Shown one piece after another: positions 1 through 8,257 of a DNA stretch of 64,000 nt. The translations under genes were made by a program, and so were the position numbers. The notes beneath the pieces were generated by a model. The model saw only the letters and a program-made list of their open reading frames with translations. It was not told where the DNA came from and did no database searches. Position 1 is the stretch's first letter. Each line of letters starts with the position of its first letter. Origin of the DNA: an uncultured Acetatifactor sp. (GTDB taxonomy: Bacteria; Bacillota; Clostridia; Lachnospirales; Lachnospiraceae); NCBI GenBank assembly GCA_910579755.1, contig CAJTVB010000006.1, positions 62,001 to 126,000 on the forward strand, given 5' to 3'.

Positions 1-123
1 TGAACAGATCCTAAAATTGTTTCCTGTATAATACAATCCAGAAGAGTTAAAAACGGCTGCCGTTTACCGGAGGCCGGGCAGACCGCAGCTGCAAATGCCG
101 CAGGATCATAAGGAGGATCAAAT

Positions 124-1611
124 ATGTCTCAGAACAAAACAAACACAGGCGGAACCGGGGAAGTGAAGTACCGCCGCGCCAAGGTATGGCAGATCATCAT
201 GGTATCTTCCAGCGCTTTTATCGGAATGAGCTTTTATTTTCTCATGGGTATGGCCAGCTATTCGGCCAGCGTAGGCTTCGGCATTGCGTCGATAGCGGTG
301 GGAGGCATCTTGACATTTACCCGCATTTTTGACGCTGTTACGGACCCGCTGCTGGCATTTGTCTATGATAAGGTTAATACGCCTTTTGGAAAAATCCGGA
401 TTTTGCTGGCCAGCGGCTGGCTTATCATGGTGCTGTCCGTGCTTATGATGTTTGACTGGGCGGCGGGAAAGGGCCATGGGAAGGTCACCTTTGTGCTTTT
501 GTACATTGTTTACATTATCGGATACACACTTTACAACATGACGGGCCAGACCCTGGGAGCCCTTATGTCCAATGATCCAAAGCAGCGTCCTATGATCGGA
601 GTTTACGGCACAATATTTAACTACATAGTTCCCATTGCGCTGAATATGATAGCTTTCACCCAGCTGATGCCCAAATACGGCGGCTATACGCCGGAATTTC
701 TGTCCTCGGCCTGCTGGCTCTGCGTTGGGCTTTCCGCTGTGGGGCTTGTGCTGACCTGCATCGGTATCTCGGAATATGACAAGCCGGAAAATTTTGTAGG
801 CACAAATATGAAAAAGGAAAAGCTGAAGCTCGGAGACATGGTGGAGGTGCTGGCCCATAACCGTCCTCTCCAGTGCTTTGTGGCATCCGGAGCCTCGGAC
901 AAGATCGCTCAGCAGGTAGCCAGCCAGACTATAGTGGTCACCATGCTTAACGGAATTATCATCGGTGATATGTCCATATCCACCATACTGTCCACCCTGG
1001 GAATGATACCTTCCATCCTGTTTGCGTTCATCGGAGCCGCCTATGCCAAGAAACACGGCAATAAAAAAACCATCGTTACCTGGACCTGGTTCTGCATTTT
1101 CGTGACCTTTGCAGCGGTAGCGTTCTTTACGATCCTCCATATCGGGGGGAATACCCGCAGCATATCCGCCGTTATGCCGTTGATGATCGTGTTTATGATT
1201 CTGCAGCTTTTGACCAACGGCACTAAAATGGGTGTTACTACCGGCAACAGCGCATTTATGGCAGATGTAATTGATTATGAGCTGGACCGGGGCGGCAAAT
1301 ATATTCCTGCAGTGGTAACGGGAGTCTACAGTCTGATCGACAAGGTGGTATCCTCCGTCAGCGCGCTGATCGCCACTGCATCGGTGGCCCTGGTGGGCTA
1401 CACCACTTCCCTGCCCCAGCCTACGGATGAACTGACCCCCGGTATTTTCTGGATGACCATGGTGCTGATGTACGGTTTTCCTCTGCTGGGCTGGGCCATC
1501 ACTCTGATCGCCATGCGGTTCTGCAATTTAAATAAGGAAGAGATGGAACAGGTACAGAAACGGATTGCGGAAAAGAAGGCGGAGGCCCAGAAACAGGCTC
1601 AGGCAGGATGA
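124..1611 (+). CDS. GPH-family sugar:cation symporter (MFS)
   Basis: Predicted inner-membrane symporter of the glycoside-pentoside-hexuronide:cation family (MelB/XylP/YicJ type), importing a sugar or glycoside with Na+ or H+. The 495-residue length and about 12 hydrophobic segments fit the family. The GPH signature RIFDAVTDPLL lies near residues 67-77 and is followed by a charged FGKIR loop. The last 25 residues are a charged, Lys/Glu/Ala-rich helix. The start is set by AAGGAGG at 110-116. A TATAAT at 27-32 may be its -10 box, but no good -35 is visible inside the window. A terminator follows, so it is transcriptionally separate from the S10 operon. The substrate cannot be told from sequence. 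Confidence 0.88.
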   Translation: MSQNKTNTGGTGEVKYRRAKVWQIIMVSSSAFIGMSFYFLMGMASYSASVGFGIASIAVGGILTFTRIFDAVTDPLLAFVYDKVNTPFGKIRILLASGWLIMVLSVLMMFDWAAGKGHGKVTFVLLYIVYIIGYTLYNMTGQTLGALMSNDPKQRPMIGVYGTIFNYIVPIALNMIAFTQLMPKYGGYTPEFLSSACWLCVGLSAVGLVLTCIGISEYDKPENFVGTNMKKEKLKLGDMVEVLAHNRPLQCFVASGASDKIAQQVASQTIVVTMLNGIIIGDMSISTILSTLGMIPSILFAFIGAAYAKKHGNKKTIVTWTWFCIFVTFAAVAFFTILHIGGNTRSISAVMPLMIVFMILQLLTNGTKMGVTTGNSAFMADVIDYELDRGGKYIPAVVTGVYSLIDKVVSSVSALIATASVALVGYTTSLPQPTDELTPGIFWMTMVLMYGFPLLGWAITLIAMRFCNLNKEEMEQVQKRIAEKKAEAQKQAQAG

Positions 1612-1636
1612 ACTGTTAAAAAAAATTTAATATTTC

Positions 1637-1668
1637 GCAAAAAAGCCCTTGCAAAAAGGGCTTTTTGC
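1637..1668 (+). terminator. Intrinsic terminator after the GPH symporter
   Basis: GCAAAAAAGCCCTT pairs with AAGGGCTTTTTGC around a short loop, giving a stem with a built-in U-run. The downstream half of this hairpin is also the spacer of the rpsJ promoter. Confidence 0.8.
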
Positions 1669-1677
1669 ATGTATAAT
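1649..1677 (+). promoter_or_regulatory. S10 operon promoter
   Basis: TTGCAA (1649-1654), a 17-bp spacer and TATAAT (1672-1677). The -35 box and spacer lie inside the upstream terminator hairpin. Transcription would begin near 1684 and give a leader of about 275 nt before rpsJ. Confidence 0.75.
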
Positions 1678-1684
1678 GCTAAAT

Positions 1685-1960
1685 GCTGTGGCATGATAGC
1701 TGTGAAGCGAGAGGTTGCTGGCTGTCAGCAATGACGGTCAGGTTTTCCGTGGAGCGAATGTCAAGTTAGAAAACTGACGACAAGTCACTGTACCATTGAA
1801 GTCTGTGTAATTGCAGAAACGACGTGTGATGCTTTGATCGGGTAGGTTGCGGCAAGGTCAAGGACACACACGGGAGAGTGTACAGTCACCGCTTGTCGTA
1901 CTAAAATGAAAATGAAGAATTTTCATTTCGTAAAAGTGCGAAAAGGAGGCGACTTTTTTT
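1685..1960 (+). promoter_or_regulatory. Structured 5' leader of the S10 operon
   Basis: No gene is seen in this roughly 275-nt stretch, but it has a nested fold visible by eye. ACGACAAG (1777-1784) pairs with CTTGTCGT (1892-1899). After a small internal loop, ACTGTAC (1787-1793) pairs with GTACAGT (1880-1886). Inside this, CGTGTG (1823-1828) can pair with CACACG (1867-1872), and TTGATC (1834-1839) with GGTCAA (1856-1861). A separate hairpin (ATGAAAAT/ATTTTCAT, about 1906-1928) sits just upstream of the rpsJ ribosome binding site. This is the position where L4-type autoregulatory leaders occur in other bacteria. No known Rfam family was recognised, so the regulatory role is inferred. Confidence 0.6.
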
Positions 1961-2278
1961 ATGGCAAGTCAAGTAATGAGAATCACCCTGAAGGCTTATG
2001 AGCATCAGCTTGTAGATGCATCTGCAAAGAAGATCATTGAAACTGTAAAGAAGACCGGATCTGAGGTGAGCGGACCTGTGCCCCTTCCTACCAAGAAAGA
2101 GGTAGTGACCATTCTGAGGGCCGTGCACAAGTACAAGGATTCCAGAGAGCAGTTTGAGCAGAGGACGCATAAGAGGCTGATCGACATCATCGCGCCTACT
2201 CAGAAGACGGTGGATGCGCTGCAGAGGCTGGAAATGCCCGCCGGTGTGTACATTGACATTAAGATGAAGACAAAATAA
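1961..2278 (+). CDS. rpsJ: 30S ribosomal protein S10
   Basis: Small-subunit protein of the 30S head; the free form (NusE) also takes part in antitermination with NusB. The 105 residues match the family length (about 102-105). The conserved block HKRLIDIIAPTQKTVDAL and the C-terminal MPAGVYIDIK strand are present. It is the first gene of the S10 operon, preceded by AAGGAGG and a long structured leader. Upstream is a sugar symporter rather than tuf/fusA, so the str operon is not adjacent here. Confidence 0.98.
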   Translation: MASQVMRITLKAYEHQLVDASAKKIIETVKKTGSEVSGPVPLPTKKEVVTILRAVHKYKDSREQFEQRTHKRLIDIIAPTQKTVDALQRLEMPAGVYIDIKMKTK

Positions 2279-2444
2279 GCAGACAGCTGAATAAAATCAA
2301 ACCTCTACTAGACGTAAGAACACATCTCCCGACGGAATATTCCGGGGAGAAGGGGAATCCTCCGGGAAAGCCCCGCGGTCATAACGCAACGATGGCCGGT
2401 GGTCCGCTATGTAGAAAGCCTGTAAGGGCAGAAAGAGAGGAAAA
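2279..2444 (+). other. Long spacer between rpsJ and rplC
   Basis: 166 bp without a gene, where ribosomal operons usually have 10-40 bp. It contains GC-rich inverted repeats (for example GGAATATTCC, and GGCC/GGTCC pairs near 2393-2406) and ends with an AGAGAGG-type ribosome binding site. It could be an internal leader or processing region. No promoter is evident. Confidence 0.4.
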
Positions 2445-3128
2445 ATGAAGAAAGCAATTTTGGCAACCAAGGTCGGAATGACTCAGATCTTCAACGAAGA
2501 CGGCGTGCTGGTTCCCGTGACGGTTCTTCAGGCAGGTCCCTGTGTGGTGACACAGGTCAAGACTCCTGAGAACGATGGATACAGCGCAGTGCAGGTGGGC
2601 TTCGTAGACAAGAAGGACAGGATCGTCAACAAGGATGCGGGCGGCAGAAAAGAGGTCATCCACAGACACGGCGTCAGCAAAGCCGGCCAGGGCCACTTTA
2701 AAAAAGCAGGAGTAAGCTCCAAGAGATATATCAGGGAGTTCAAATTTGAAAATGCCGGGGATTACACCCTGGGGGCAGAGATCAAAGCCGATATCTTTGC
2801 CGAGGGCGATAAGGTGGATGCCAGCGCCATCTCCAAAGGAAAGGGATTCCAGGGCGCGATCAAGAGACTGGGACAGCACAGAGGACCCATGAAGCACGGT
2901 TCCAAGTTCCACCGCCATCAGGGTTCCAACGGAGCCTGCTCTTCTCCCAGCCGTGTGTTCAAGGGAAAAGGGATGCCCGGACATATGGGCTGCGTGAAGG
3001 TGACTGTGCAGAATCTGGAAGTGGTGAGAGTGGATGCAGAGAAGAATCTGCTGCTGGTAAAGGGCGCTGTGCCCGGGGCCAGAAAAGCTCTTGTGACCAT
3101 CAAAGAGACCGTGAAGGCGCAGGCCTAG
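2445..3128 (+). CDS. rplC: 50S ribosomal protein L3
   Basis: Early-assembly 50S protein that reaches into the peptidyl transferase centre. The family signature GSKFHRHQGSNGACSSPSRV and the following GKGMPGHMG are intact; this region includes the Gln that is N5-methylated in other bacteria. At 227 residues it is somewhat longer than E. coli L3 (209). It follows rpsJ in the standard order and is separated from rplD by 27 bp containing AAAGGAGG. Confidence 0.98.
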   Translation: MKKAILATKVGMTQIFNEDGVLVPVTVLQAGPCVVTQVKTPENDGYSAVQVGFVDKKDRIVNKDAGGRKEVIHRHGVSKAGQGHFKKAGVSSKRYIREFKFENAGDYTLGAEIKADIFAEGDKVDASAISKGKGFQGAIKRLGQHRGPMKHGSKFHRHQGSNGACSSPSRVFKGKGMPGHMGCVKVTVQNLEVVRVDAEKNLLLVKGAVPGARKALVTIKETVKAQA

Positions 3129-3155
3129 TTTCGTGCGAAAGGAGGACCAAAACAA

Positions 3156-3776
3156 ATGGCAAAAGTATCTGTTTTTAATATGGAAGGCAAGGAAGTCGGT
3201 ACCATCGATTTGAATGATGCGGTATTTGGCGTAAAGGTAAACGAGCATCTGGTACACATGGCTGTGGTACAGCATCTTGCAAATAAGCGTCAGGGAACTC
3301 AGAAGGCAAAGACACGGTCCGAGGTGTCCGGAGGAGGCAGAAAGCCCTGGAGACAGAAGGGAACCGGCCATGCAAGGCAGGGATCTACCAGAGCTCCTCA
3401 GTGGACCGGCGGTGGAGTGGTATTCGCTCCCGTTCCCAGAGACTACTCCTTCAAGCTGAACAAGAAGGAGAAGCAGGCTGCCCTGAAATCCGCACTGACA
3501 GACAAGGTGCTCAGCAGCAGTCTGATTGTTCTGGAAGAGCTGAAGTTTGACGATATCAAGACGAAGAGCTTCGTGAAGGTGATGGACAATCTGAAGGTCA
3601 ACAGCGGCCTGGTGGTTATCACTGATAATGATAAGAATGTGGTTATGTCCGCCAGAAATGTGGCGGAGGTGGATACCGCTTCTGTGAGCACCATCAACGT
3701 ATACGATATTATGAAGGCGAAAAAGGTAGTCCTGACAAAGGATGCCGTTGCAAAGATCGAGGAGGTGTACGCATAA
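3156..3776 (+). CDS. rplD: 50S ribosomal protein L4
   Basis: 50S protein whose extended loop lines the exit tunnel. In E. coli it represses the S10 operon. The 206 residues fit the family. The conserved tunnel loop KPWRQKGTGHARQGSTRAPQ is present at about residues 62-81. The stop codon overlaps the rplW start by one base (TAATG), which suggests translational coupling. Whether it acts on the structured S10 leader here is unknown. Confidence 0.98.
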   Translation: MAKVSVFNMEGKEVGTIDLNDAVFGVKVNEHLVHMAVVQHLANKRQGTQKAKTRSEVSGGGRKPWRQKGTGHARQGSTRAPQWTGGGVVFAPVPRDYSFKLNKKEKQAALKSALTDKVLSSSLIVLEELKFDDIKTKSFVKVMDNLKVNSGLVVITDNDKNVVMSARNVAEVDTASVSTINVYDIMKAKKVVLTKDAVAKIEEVYA

Positions 3777-4075
3777 TGGCTGATATCAAATACTATGACG
3801 TGATCCTCAAACCGGTTGTCACTGAAAAGAGCATGGCCGGCATGGGCGAAAAGGAATATACCTTCCTGGTCCACACAGAGGCTAACAAGTCTCAGATCAA
3901 GGAAGCAGTGGAAAAGCTGTTTGACGGCGTAAAGGTAAAGAGTGTCAACACCATGAACTGCCAGGGAAAGAAAAAGAGGCGCGGAATGGTGGTGGGCAGA
4001 ACCGCAAAGACCAAGAAGGCCATTGTGAAGCTCACAGAGGACAGCAAGGATATCGAGATCTTCGCAGGGCTGTAA
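3776..4075 (+). CDS. rplW: 50S ribosomal protein L23
   Basis: 50S protein at the tunnel exit, docking site for trigger factor and signal recognition particle. At 99 residues it has the usual size, with KPVVTEKSM near the N terminus and the C-terminal KKAIVKL strand. It overlaps rplD by one base and is followed by an 88-bp spacer before rplB. Confidence 0.97.
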   Translation: MADIKYYDVILKPVVTEKSMAGMGEKEYTFLVHTEANKSQIKEAVEKLFDGVKVKSVNTMNCQGKKKRRGMVVGRTAKTKKAIVKLTEDSKDIEIFAGL

Positions 4076-4163
4076 AACGCTTTACACGGCGCTTTGCGAA
4101 GCTGATTTAAGTATGCGGCATAAATCTGGCCGCGCAAAGAATCAATGAAAAGGAGATAAGACA

Positions 4164-5006
4164 ATGGGAATCAAGAAATATAATCCCTATACACCTTCCA
4201 GAAGAAATATGACCGGCTCCGATTTCTCTGAGATCACCAAGAAGACTCCCGAGAAGAGCCTGTGCACATCTCTGAAGAAAAATGCCGGACGCAACAATCA
4301 GGGCAAGATCACAGTGAGACACCATGGCGGCGGCAACAGAAGAAAGTACAGAAACGTGGACTTCCGCAGAAATAAGGACGGGATCCCTGCAACCGTCATC
4401 GGTATTGAGTACGATCCTAACAGAACAGCCAACATTGCGCTGATCTGCTATGCGGACGGCGAGAAAGTCTATATCCTCGCTCCCGAGGGACTGACCGACG
4501 GCATGAAGGTCATGAACGGTCCCGAGGCAGAGGTGAGAGTGGGCAATTGCCTTCCTCTTTCGGAAATCCCCGTTGGTACCCAGGTACACAACGTTGAGCT
4601 GTATCCCGGCAAGGGCGGCCAGCTGGTGCGCTCCGCAGGCAACGCCGCTCAGTTGATGGCTAAGGAGGGCAGATATGCCACACTGCGTCTCCCTTCCGGC
4701 GAAATGAGAATGATTCCTCTCGTATGCCGTGCCACCGTGGGCATTGTGGGAAATGTGGACCACAATCTGATCAATATCGGTAAGGCAGGACGTAAGCGTC
4801 ATATGGGTATCCGTCCTACGGTCCGCGGTTCCGTCATGAACCCTAACGACCATCCTCACGGCGGCGGTGAAGGCAAGACCGGTATCGGACGTCCCGGTCC
4901 CAGCACTCCCTGGGGCAAGCCGGCTCTCGGCCTGAAGACCCGCAAGGCGAAGAAGGCTTCCAACAAGCTGATCGTAAGAAGACGCGACGGCAAGGCTATC
5001 AAATAA
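4164..5006 (+). CDS. rplB: 50S ribosomal protein L2
   Basis: Core 50S protein needed for subunit association and peptidyl transferase assembly. The 280 residues fit the family (273-280). The strictly conserved segment NDHPHGGGEGKTGIGRPGPS, with the histidine implicated in peptidyl transferase function, lies near residues 230-249. The start is supported by AAGGAGATAAGACA upstream. rpsS follows after 16 bp. Confidence 0.98.
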   Translation: MGIKKYNPYTPSRRNMTGSDFSEITKKTPEKSLCTSLKKNAGRNNQGKITVRHHGGGNRRKYRNVDFRRNKDGIPATVIGIEYDPNRTANIALICYADGEKVYILAPEGLTDGMKVMNGPEAEVRVGNCLPLSEIPVGTQVHNVELYPGKGGQLVRSAGNAAQLMAKEGRYATLRLPSGEMRMIPLVCRATVGIVGNVDHNLINIGKAGRKRHMGIRPTVRGSVMNPNDHPHGGGEGKTGIGRPGPSTPWGKPALGLKTRKAKKASNKLIVRRRDGKAIK

Positions 5007-5022
5007 TTGAGGAGGAAAGACA

Positions 5023-5304
5023 ATGGCTAGATCACTGAAAAAAGGACCTTTTGCAGACGCAAGCCTGTTGAAGAAAGTAGATGCTCTGAATGCTTCGGGA
5101 CAGAAGCAGGTCATCAAGACCTGGTCCCGCCGTTCTACGATTTTCCCTTCCTTTGTGGGGCACACCATCGCAGTCCATGACGGCAGAAAGCATGTTCCCG
5201 TGTATGTCACCGAGGATATGGTAGGACATAAGCTGGGTGAGTTTGTGGCTACCAGGACCTACAGAGGCCACGGCAAGGATGAAAAGAAATCCAAGGTAAG
5301 ATAG
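5023..5304 (+). CDS. rpsS: 30S ribosomal protein S19
   Basis: 30S head protein that pairs with S13 near the A site. At 93 residues it is full length, with RSLKKGPFAD at the N terminus and the conserved VGHKLGEFVATRTYRGH near the end. GAGGAGG precedes the ATG. The next gene, rplV, normally follows within about 20 bp but is 212 bp away here. Confidence 0.98.
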   Translation: MARSLKKGPFADASLLKKVDALNASGQKQVIKTWSRRSTIFPSFVGHTIAVHDGRKHVPVYVTEDMVGHKLGEFVATRTYRGHGKDEKKSKVR

Positions 5305-5516
5305 AACAGTGGCCTCCGGGCCATGGCAAGGACCCCTGTGTGACAGGAGGGCGCACGGTCCCCCGGGAGGGGGATCGCATGAAGCTTTAAAATGTCTGAC
5401 TGCGGCATAAACGTAGCAGATGCGTTGGGGGACTGCGCGAGGTACGCGGCCCCGAAGGGACGATGAAGGAGCCGCAAGGGCAATAATCGTCCCTGGAAAA
5501 AGGAGGATATAGATCT
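5305..5516 (+). other. GC-rich structured spacer between rpsS and rplV
   Basis: 212 bp without a convincing gene, inside what is usually a tightly packed operon. Several hairpins can be read: GGCCT/GGGCC near 5311, CCCTGT/ACAGGAGGG near 5333, GGTCCCCC/GGGGGATC near 5356, and GGGACGAT/ATCGTCCC at about 5458-5496 just before the rplV ribosome binding site. It is probably a transcribed RNA structure or an old inserted element. No target duplication is evident. Confidence 0.4.
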
Positions 5517-5906
5517 ATGGCTAAAGGACATAGAAGTCAGATTAAGAGAGAGAGGAATGCCCAGAAGGATACCAGGCCTTCCGCAAAGTTATCTTACGCC
5601 AGAGTATCCGTACAGAAAGCATGCTTTGTACTGGATGCCATCAGAGGTAAGGACGTACAGACGGCGCTGGCTATTCTGGAGTACAATCCCAGGTATGCTT
5701 CCAGCCTTATCAAAAAGCTGCTTGAGTCGGCGATTGCTAACGCCGAGAACAACAACGGTATGAACAGGGATCACCTGTATGTGGCAGAGTGCTATGCCAA
5801 CAAGGGGCCGACCATGAAGCGCATTCAGCCCAGAGCACAGGGCAGGGCCTACAGGATCGAGAAGAGAATGAGCCACATCACCGTTGTGCTTGACGAGAAG
5901 AAGTAA
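5517..5906 (+). CDS. rplV: 50S ribosomal protein L22
   Basis: 50S protein whose beta-hairpin lines the exit tunnel; hairpin changes give macrolide resistance in other species. It is 129 residues, with an N-terminal extension of about 15 basic residues compared with E. coli (110). The hairpin and C terminus MKRIQPRAQGRAYRIEKRMS are intact. AAAGGAGG lies 9-16 bases upstream of the ATG, and rpsC follows after 20 bp. Confidence 0.98.
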   Translation: MAKGHRSQIKRERNAQKDTRPSAKLSYARVSVQKACFVLDAIRGKDVQTALAILEYNPRYASSLIKKLLESAIANAENNNGMNRDHLYVAECYANKGPTMKRIQPRAQGRAYRIEKRMSHITVVLDEKK

Positions 5907-5926
5907 GGAAAGGAGCGAACAATAGA

Positions 5927-6586
5927 ATGGGACAGAAAGTTAATCCTCACGGCATGAGAGTCGGAGTTATCAAAGATTGGGATTCCAAATGGTATGCTGA
6001 AAGCGAGTTTGCCGATTATCTTGTGGAAGATTATAACATCAGAAAGTATCTGAAGAAGAAGCTGTACAGCGCCGGCGTATCCAAGATCGAGATCGAGAGG
6101 GCGTCCGACAGGGTGCGAGTAGTGATCCACACTGCAAAGCCCGGTGTCATCATCGGCAAGGGCGGCGCTGAGATTGAGGCTACCAAAGCCGAGCTGTCCA
6201 AGATTTCCGACAAGAAGATCCTGATCGATATCAAGGAGATCAAGAGACCCGACAGAGACGCACAGCTGGTAGCAGAGAACATTGCTCTGCAGCTGGAAAA
6301 CCGCGTATCCTTCCGCCGTGCCATGAAGTCCTGTATGGGAAGGAGCATGAAGGCGGGCGCCCTTGGAATCAAGGCTGCCTGTGCAGGTCGTCTGGGCGGC
6401 GCAGATATCGCCCGCACAGAGTTCTACAGTGAGGGCACCATCCCTCTTCAGACGCTGAGAGCCGACATCGACTACGGCTTCGCAGAGGCTGACACTACCT
6501 ACGGCAAGGTTGGAGTTAAGGTTTGGATCTACAAAGGCGAGATCCTTCCTACAAAGGGAAATCAGATGGAAGGGAGCGATAATTAA
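5927..6586 (+). CDS. rpsC: 30S ribosomal protein S3
   Basis: 30S protein forming the mRNA entry channel with S4 and S5. The 219 residues fit the family. An N-terminal KH domain carries the GKGG loop (PGVIIGKGGAEIE, about residues 70-82), followed by the C-terminal domain with GIKAACAGRLGGADIART. It is separated from rplP by only two bases. Confidence 0.98.
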   Translation: MGQKVNPHGMRVGVIKDWDSKWYAESEFADYLVEDYNIRKYLKKKLYSAGVSKIEIERASDRVRVVIHTAKPGVIIGKGGAEIEATKAELSKISDKKILIDIKEIKRPDRDAQLVAENIALQLENRVSFRRAMKSCMGRSMKAGALGIKAACAGRLGGADIARTEFYSEGTIPLQTLRADIDYGFAEADTTYGKVGVKVWIYKGEILPTKGNQMEGSDN

Positions 6587-6588
6587 TT

Positions 6589-7020
6589 ATGTTGATGCCT
6601 AAGAGAGTAAAACGTCGTAAACAGTTCCGCGGATCCATGGCGGGCAAGGCAATGCGGGGTAATACGCTTGCATACGGTGAATACGGCCTTGTGGCAACCG
6701 AGCCCTGCTGGATCAAGTCCAATCAGATCGAGGCGGCACGTATCGCCCTTACCCGGTACACAAAGCGTACCGGCCAGGTCTGGATCAAGATTTTCCCTGA
6801 CAAGCCCGTTACGGCAAAGCCTGCCGAGACGCGTATGGGTTCCGGTAAGGGTACTTTGGAGTATTGGGTAGCAGTTGTAAAGCCCGGCCGCGTGATGTTT
6901 GAGATTGCCGGCGTGTCCGAGGATCAGGCCAAAGAGGCACTGCGTCTTGCCATGCATAAGCTTCCCTGCAAGTGCAAGATCGTTTCTAAGGCAGATTTGG
7001 AAGGCGGTGTAAAAGAATGA
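6589..7020 (+). CDS. rplP: 50S ribosomal protein L16
   Basis: 50S protein at the A-site tRNA elbow, needed for late 50S assembly. The 143-residue length and the opening MLMPKRVKRRKQFRG are typical. The conserved GSGKGTLEYWVAVVKPGRV is present. The ribosome binding site GGGAG lies within the end of rpsC. The stop overlaps the rpmC start by 4 bp (ATGA), implying coupling. Confidence 0.98.
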   Translation: MLMPKRVKRRKQFRGSMAGKAMRGNTLAYGEYGLVATEPCWIKSNQIEAARIALTRYTKRTGQVWIKIFPDKPVTAKPAETRMGSGKGTLEYWVAVVKPGRVMFEIAGVSEDQAKEALRLAMHKLPCKCKIVSKADLEGGVKE

Positions 7021-7220
7021 AAGTGAATAAATTTGTAGAAGAATTAAAGGGCAAGTCCGTTGAGGAGCTGGGCAAGGACCTTGTTGCCGCAAAGAAAGAA
7101 CTTTTCAATCTGAGATTCCAGAACGCGACCAATCAGTTGGATAACACTGCAAGGATCAGAGAGGTCAGAAAGAATATTGCGCGTATTCAGACAGTCATCA
7201 CTGAGAAGAGCAGAGCGTAA
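7017..7220 (+). CDS. rpmC: 50S ribosomal protein L29
   Basis: Small helical 50S protein beside the tunnel exit. At 67 residues it shows the family pattern KKELFNLRFQNATNQLDN, then a second helix with RKNIARIQTVI. It is coupled to rplP by a 4-bp overlap. Confidence 0.97.
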   Translation: MKVNKFVEELKGKSVEELGKDLVAAKKELFNLRFQNATNQLDNTARIREVRKNIARIQTVITEKSRA

Positions 7221-7244
7221 GGCGGCTGGGGAAGGAGATCAATC

Positions 7245-7499
7245 GTGGAAAGAAATTTGAGAAAAGTGCGTACTGGTAAGGTTACCAGTAATAAGATGGA
7301 TAAAACAATTGTTGTAGCTATCGAAGAGCATGTAAAACATCCCCTTTACAAGAAAGTCGTAAAGAGAACCTACAAGCTGAAGGCTCACGACGAAAACAAC
7401 GAGTGCAACATCGGCGATACCGTTAAGGTGATGGAGACCAGACCTCTGTCCAAGGACAAGAGATGGAGACTGGTGGAGGTTGTGGAAAAGGTAAAATAA
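7245..7499 (+). CDS. rpsQ: 30S ribosomal protein S17
   Basis: OB-fold 30S primary rRNA-binding protein. At 84 residues it is full length; the opening RNLRKVRTGKVTSNKMDKT and later HPLYKKVVKRTYKLKAHDE are characteristic. The start is GTG at 7245, chosen because AAGGAGA lies just upstream and the product then matches the family N terminus. Confidence 0.97.
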   Translation: MERNLRKVRTGKVTSNKMDKTIVVAIEEHVKHPLYKKVVKRTYKLKAHDENNECNIGDTVKVMETRPLSKDKRWRLVEVVEKVK

Positions 7500-7542
7500 T
7501 GCATTCGAAATCTGGCCGTGGCTGCGGCAAAGGAGGAAAATC

Positions 7543-7911
7543 ATGGTTCAGCAGGAAACAAGACTGAAGGTTGCTGATAACACTGGTGCAAAAGAATTGC
7601 TGTGCATCCGGGTTATGGGCGGCTCTACTAGAAGATATGCACACATTGGTGATGTGATCGTTGCTTCCGTCAAAGATGCAACACCAGGCGGCGTTGTAAA
7701 GAAGGGTGATGTTGTGAAGGCAGTTGTGGTCCGTACCGTAAAGGGCGCACGCCGCAAGGACGGTTCCTATATCCGTTTTGACGAGAACGCTGCCGTGATC
7801 ATCAAGGATGACAAGACACCCAGAGGAACACGTATTTTTGGGCCTGTAGCGAGAGAACTTCGTGAGAAACAGTTCATGAAGATTGTGTCTCTGGCTCCCG
7901 AAGTATTATAA
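7543..7911 (+). CDS. rplN: 50S ribosomal protein L14
   Basis: 50S protein at the intersubunit bridge with 16S helix 14; also the docking site of silencing factor RsfS. The 122 residues match the family exactly, with LKVADNTGAKELLCIRV and the C-terminal ELREKQFMKIVSLAPEVL. AAAGGAGG precedes the ATG, and rplX follows 11 bp later with its own AAGGAGG. Confidence 0.98.
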   Translation: MVQQETRLKVADNTGAKELLCIRVMGGSTRRYAHIGDVIVASVKDATPGGVVKKGDVVKAVVVRTVKGARRKDGSYIRFDENAAVIIKDDKTPRGTRIFGPVARELREKQFMKIVSLAPEVL

Positions 7912-7922
7912 GGAGGTGCCGT

Positions 7923-8234
7923 ATGTCGATGTTAAAGATTAAAAAGGGCGACACCGTTAAGGTGATTGCCGGTAAAGACTGCAATACAGAAGGTAAGGTT
8001 ATTTCCGTAGACGCCAAGAAGGGCAGAGTGCTGGTGGAAGGCGTAAATATGATTACAAAGCATGCGAAGCCCTCACAGGCCAACCCCAACGGAGGCATCA
8101 TCCGGAAGGAAGCTCCTATTGATATTTCAAACGTCATGCTTGTCTACAAAGGAAAAGCCACCAGAGTCGGCTTCCGTATGGAAGGCGACAAGAAGGTCCG
8201 CTATGCCAAGGCAACAGGCGAAGTGATCGATTGA
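7923..8234 (+). CDS. rplX: 50S ribosomal protein L24
   Basis: 50S assembly-initiator protein with an N-terminal KOW motif (KKGDTVKVIAGKDCNTEGKV, about residues 7-26). The 103 residues and the internal HAKPSQANPNGGIIRKEAPI are family hallmarks. Its stop lies just upstream of the strong ribosome binding site of rplE. Confidence 0.97.
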   Translation: MSMLKIKKGDTVKVIAGKDCNTEGKVISVDAKKGRVLVEGVNMITKHAKPSQANPNGGIIRKEAPIDISNVMLVYKGKATRVGFRMEGDKKVRYAKATGEVID

Positions 8235-8257
8235 TCAATAGGAAGGAGGAGCAGAAA

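Noticed and set aside
4107..5210. 367-codon minus-strand frame across rplB/rpsS
   Set aside because: Antisense to highly conserved ribosomal genes; codon bias of rplB explains the openness.
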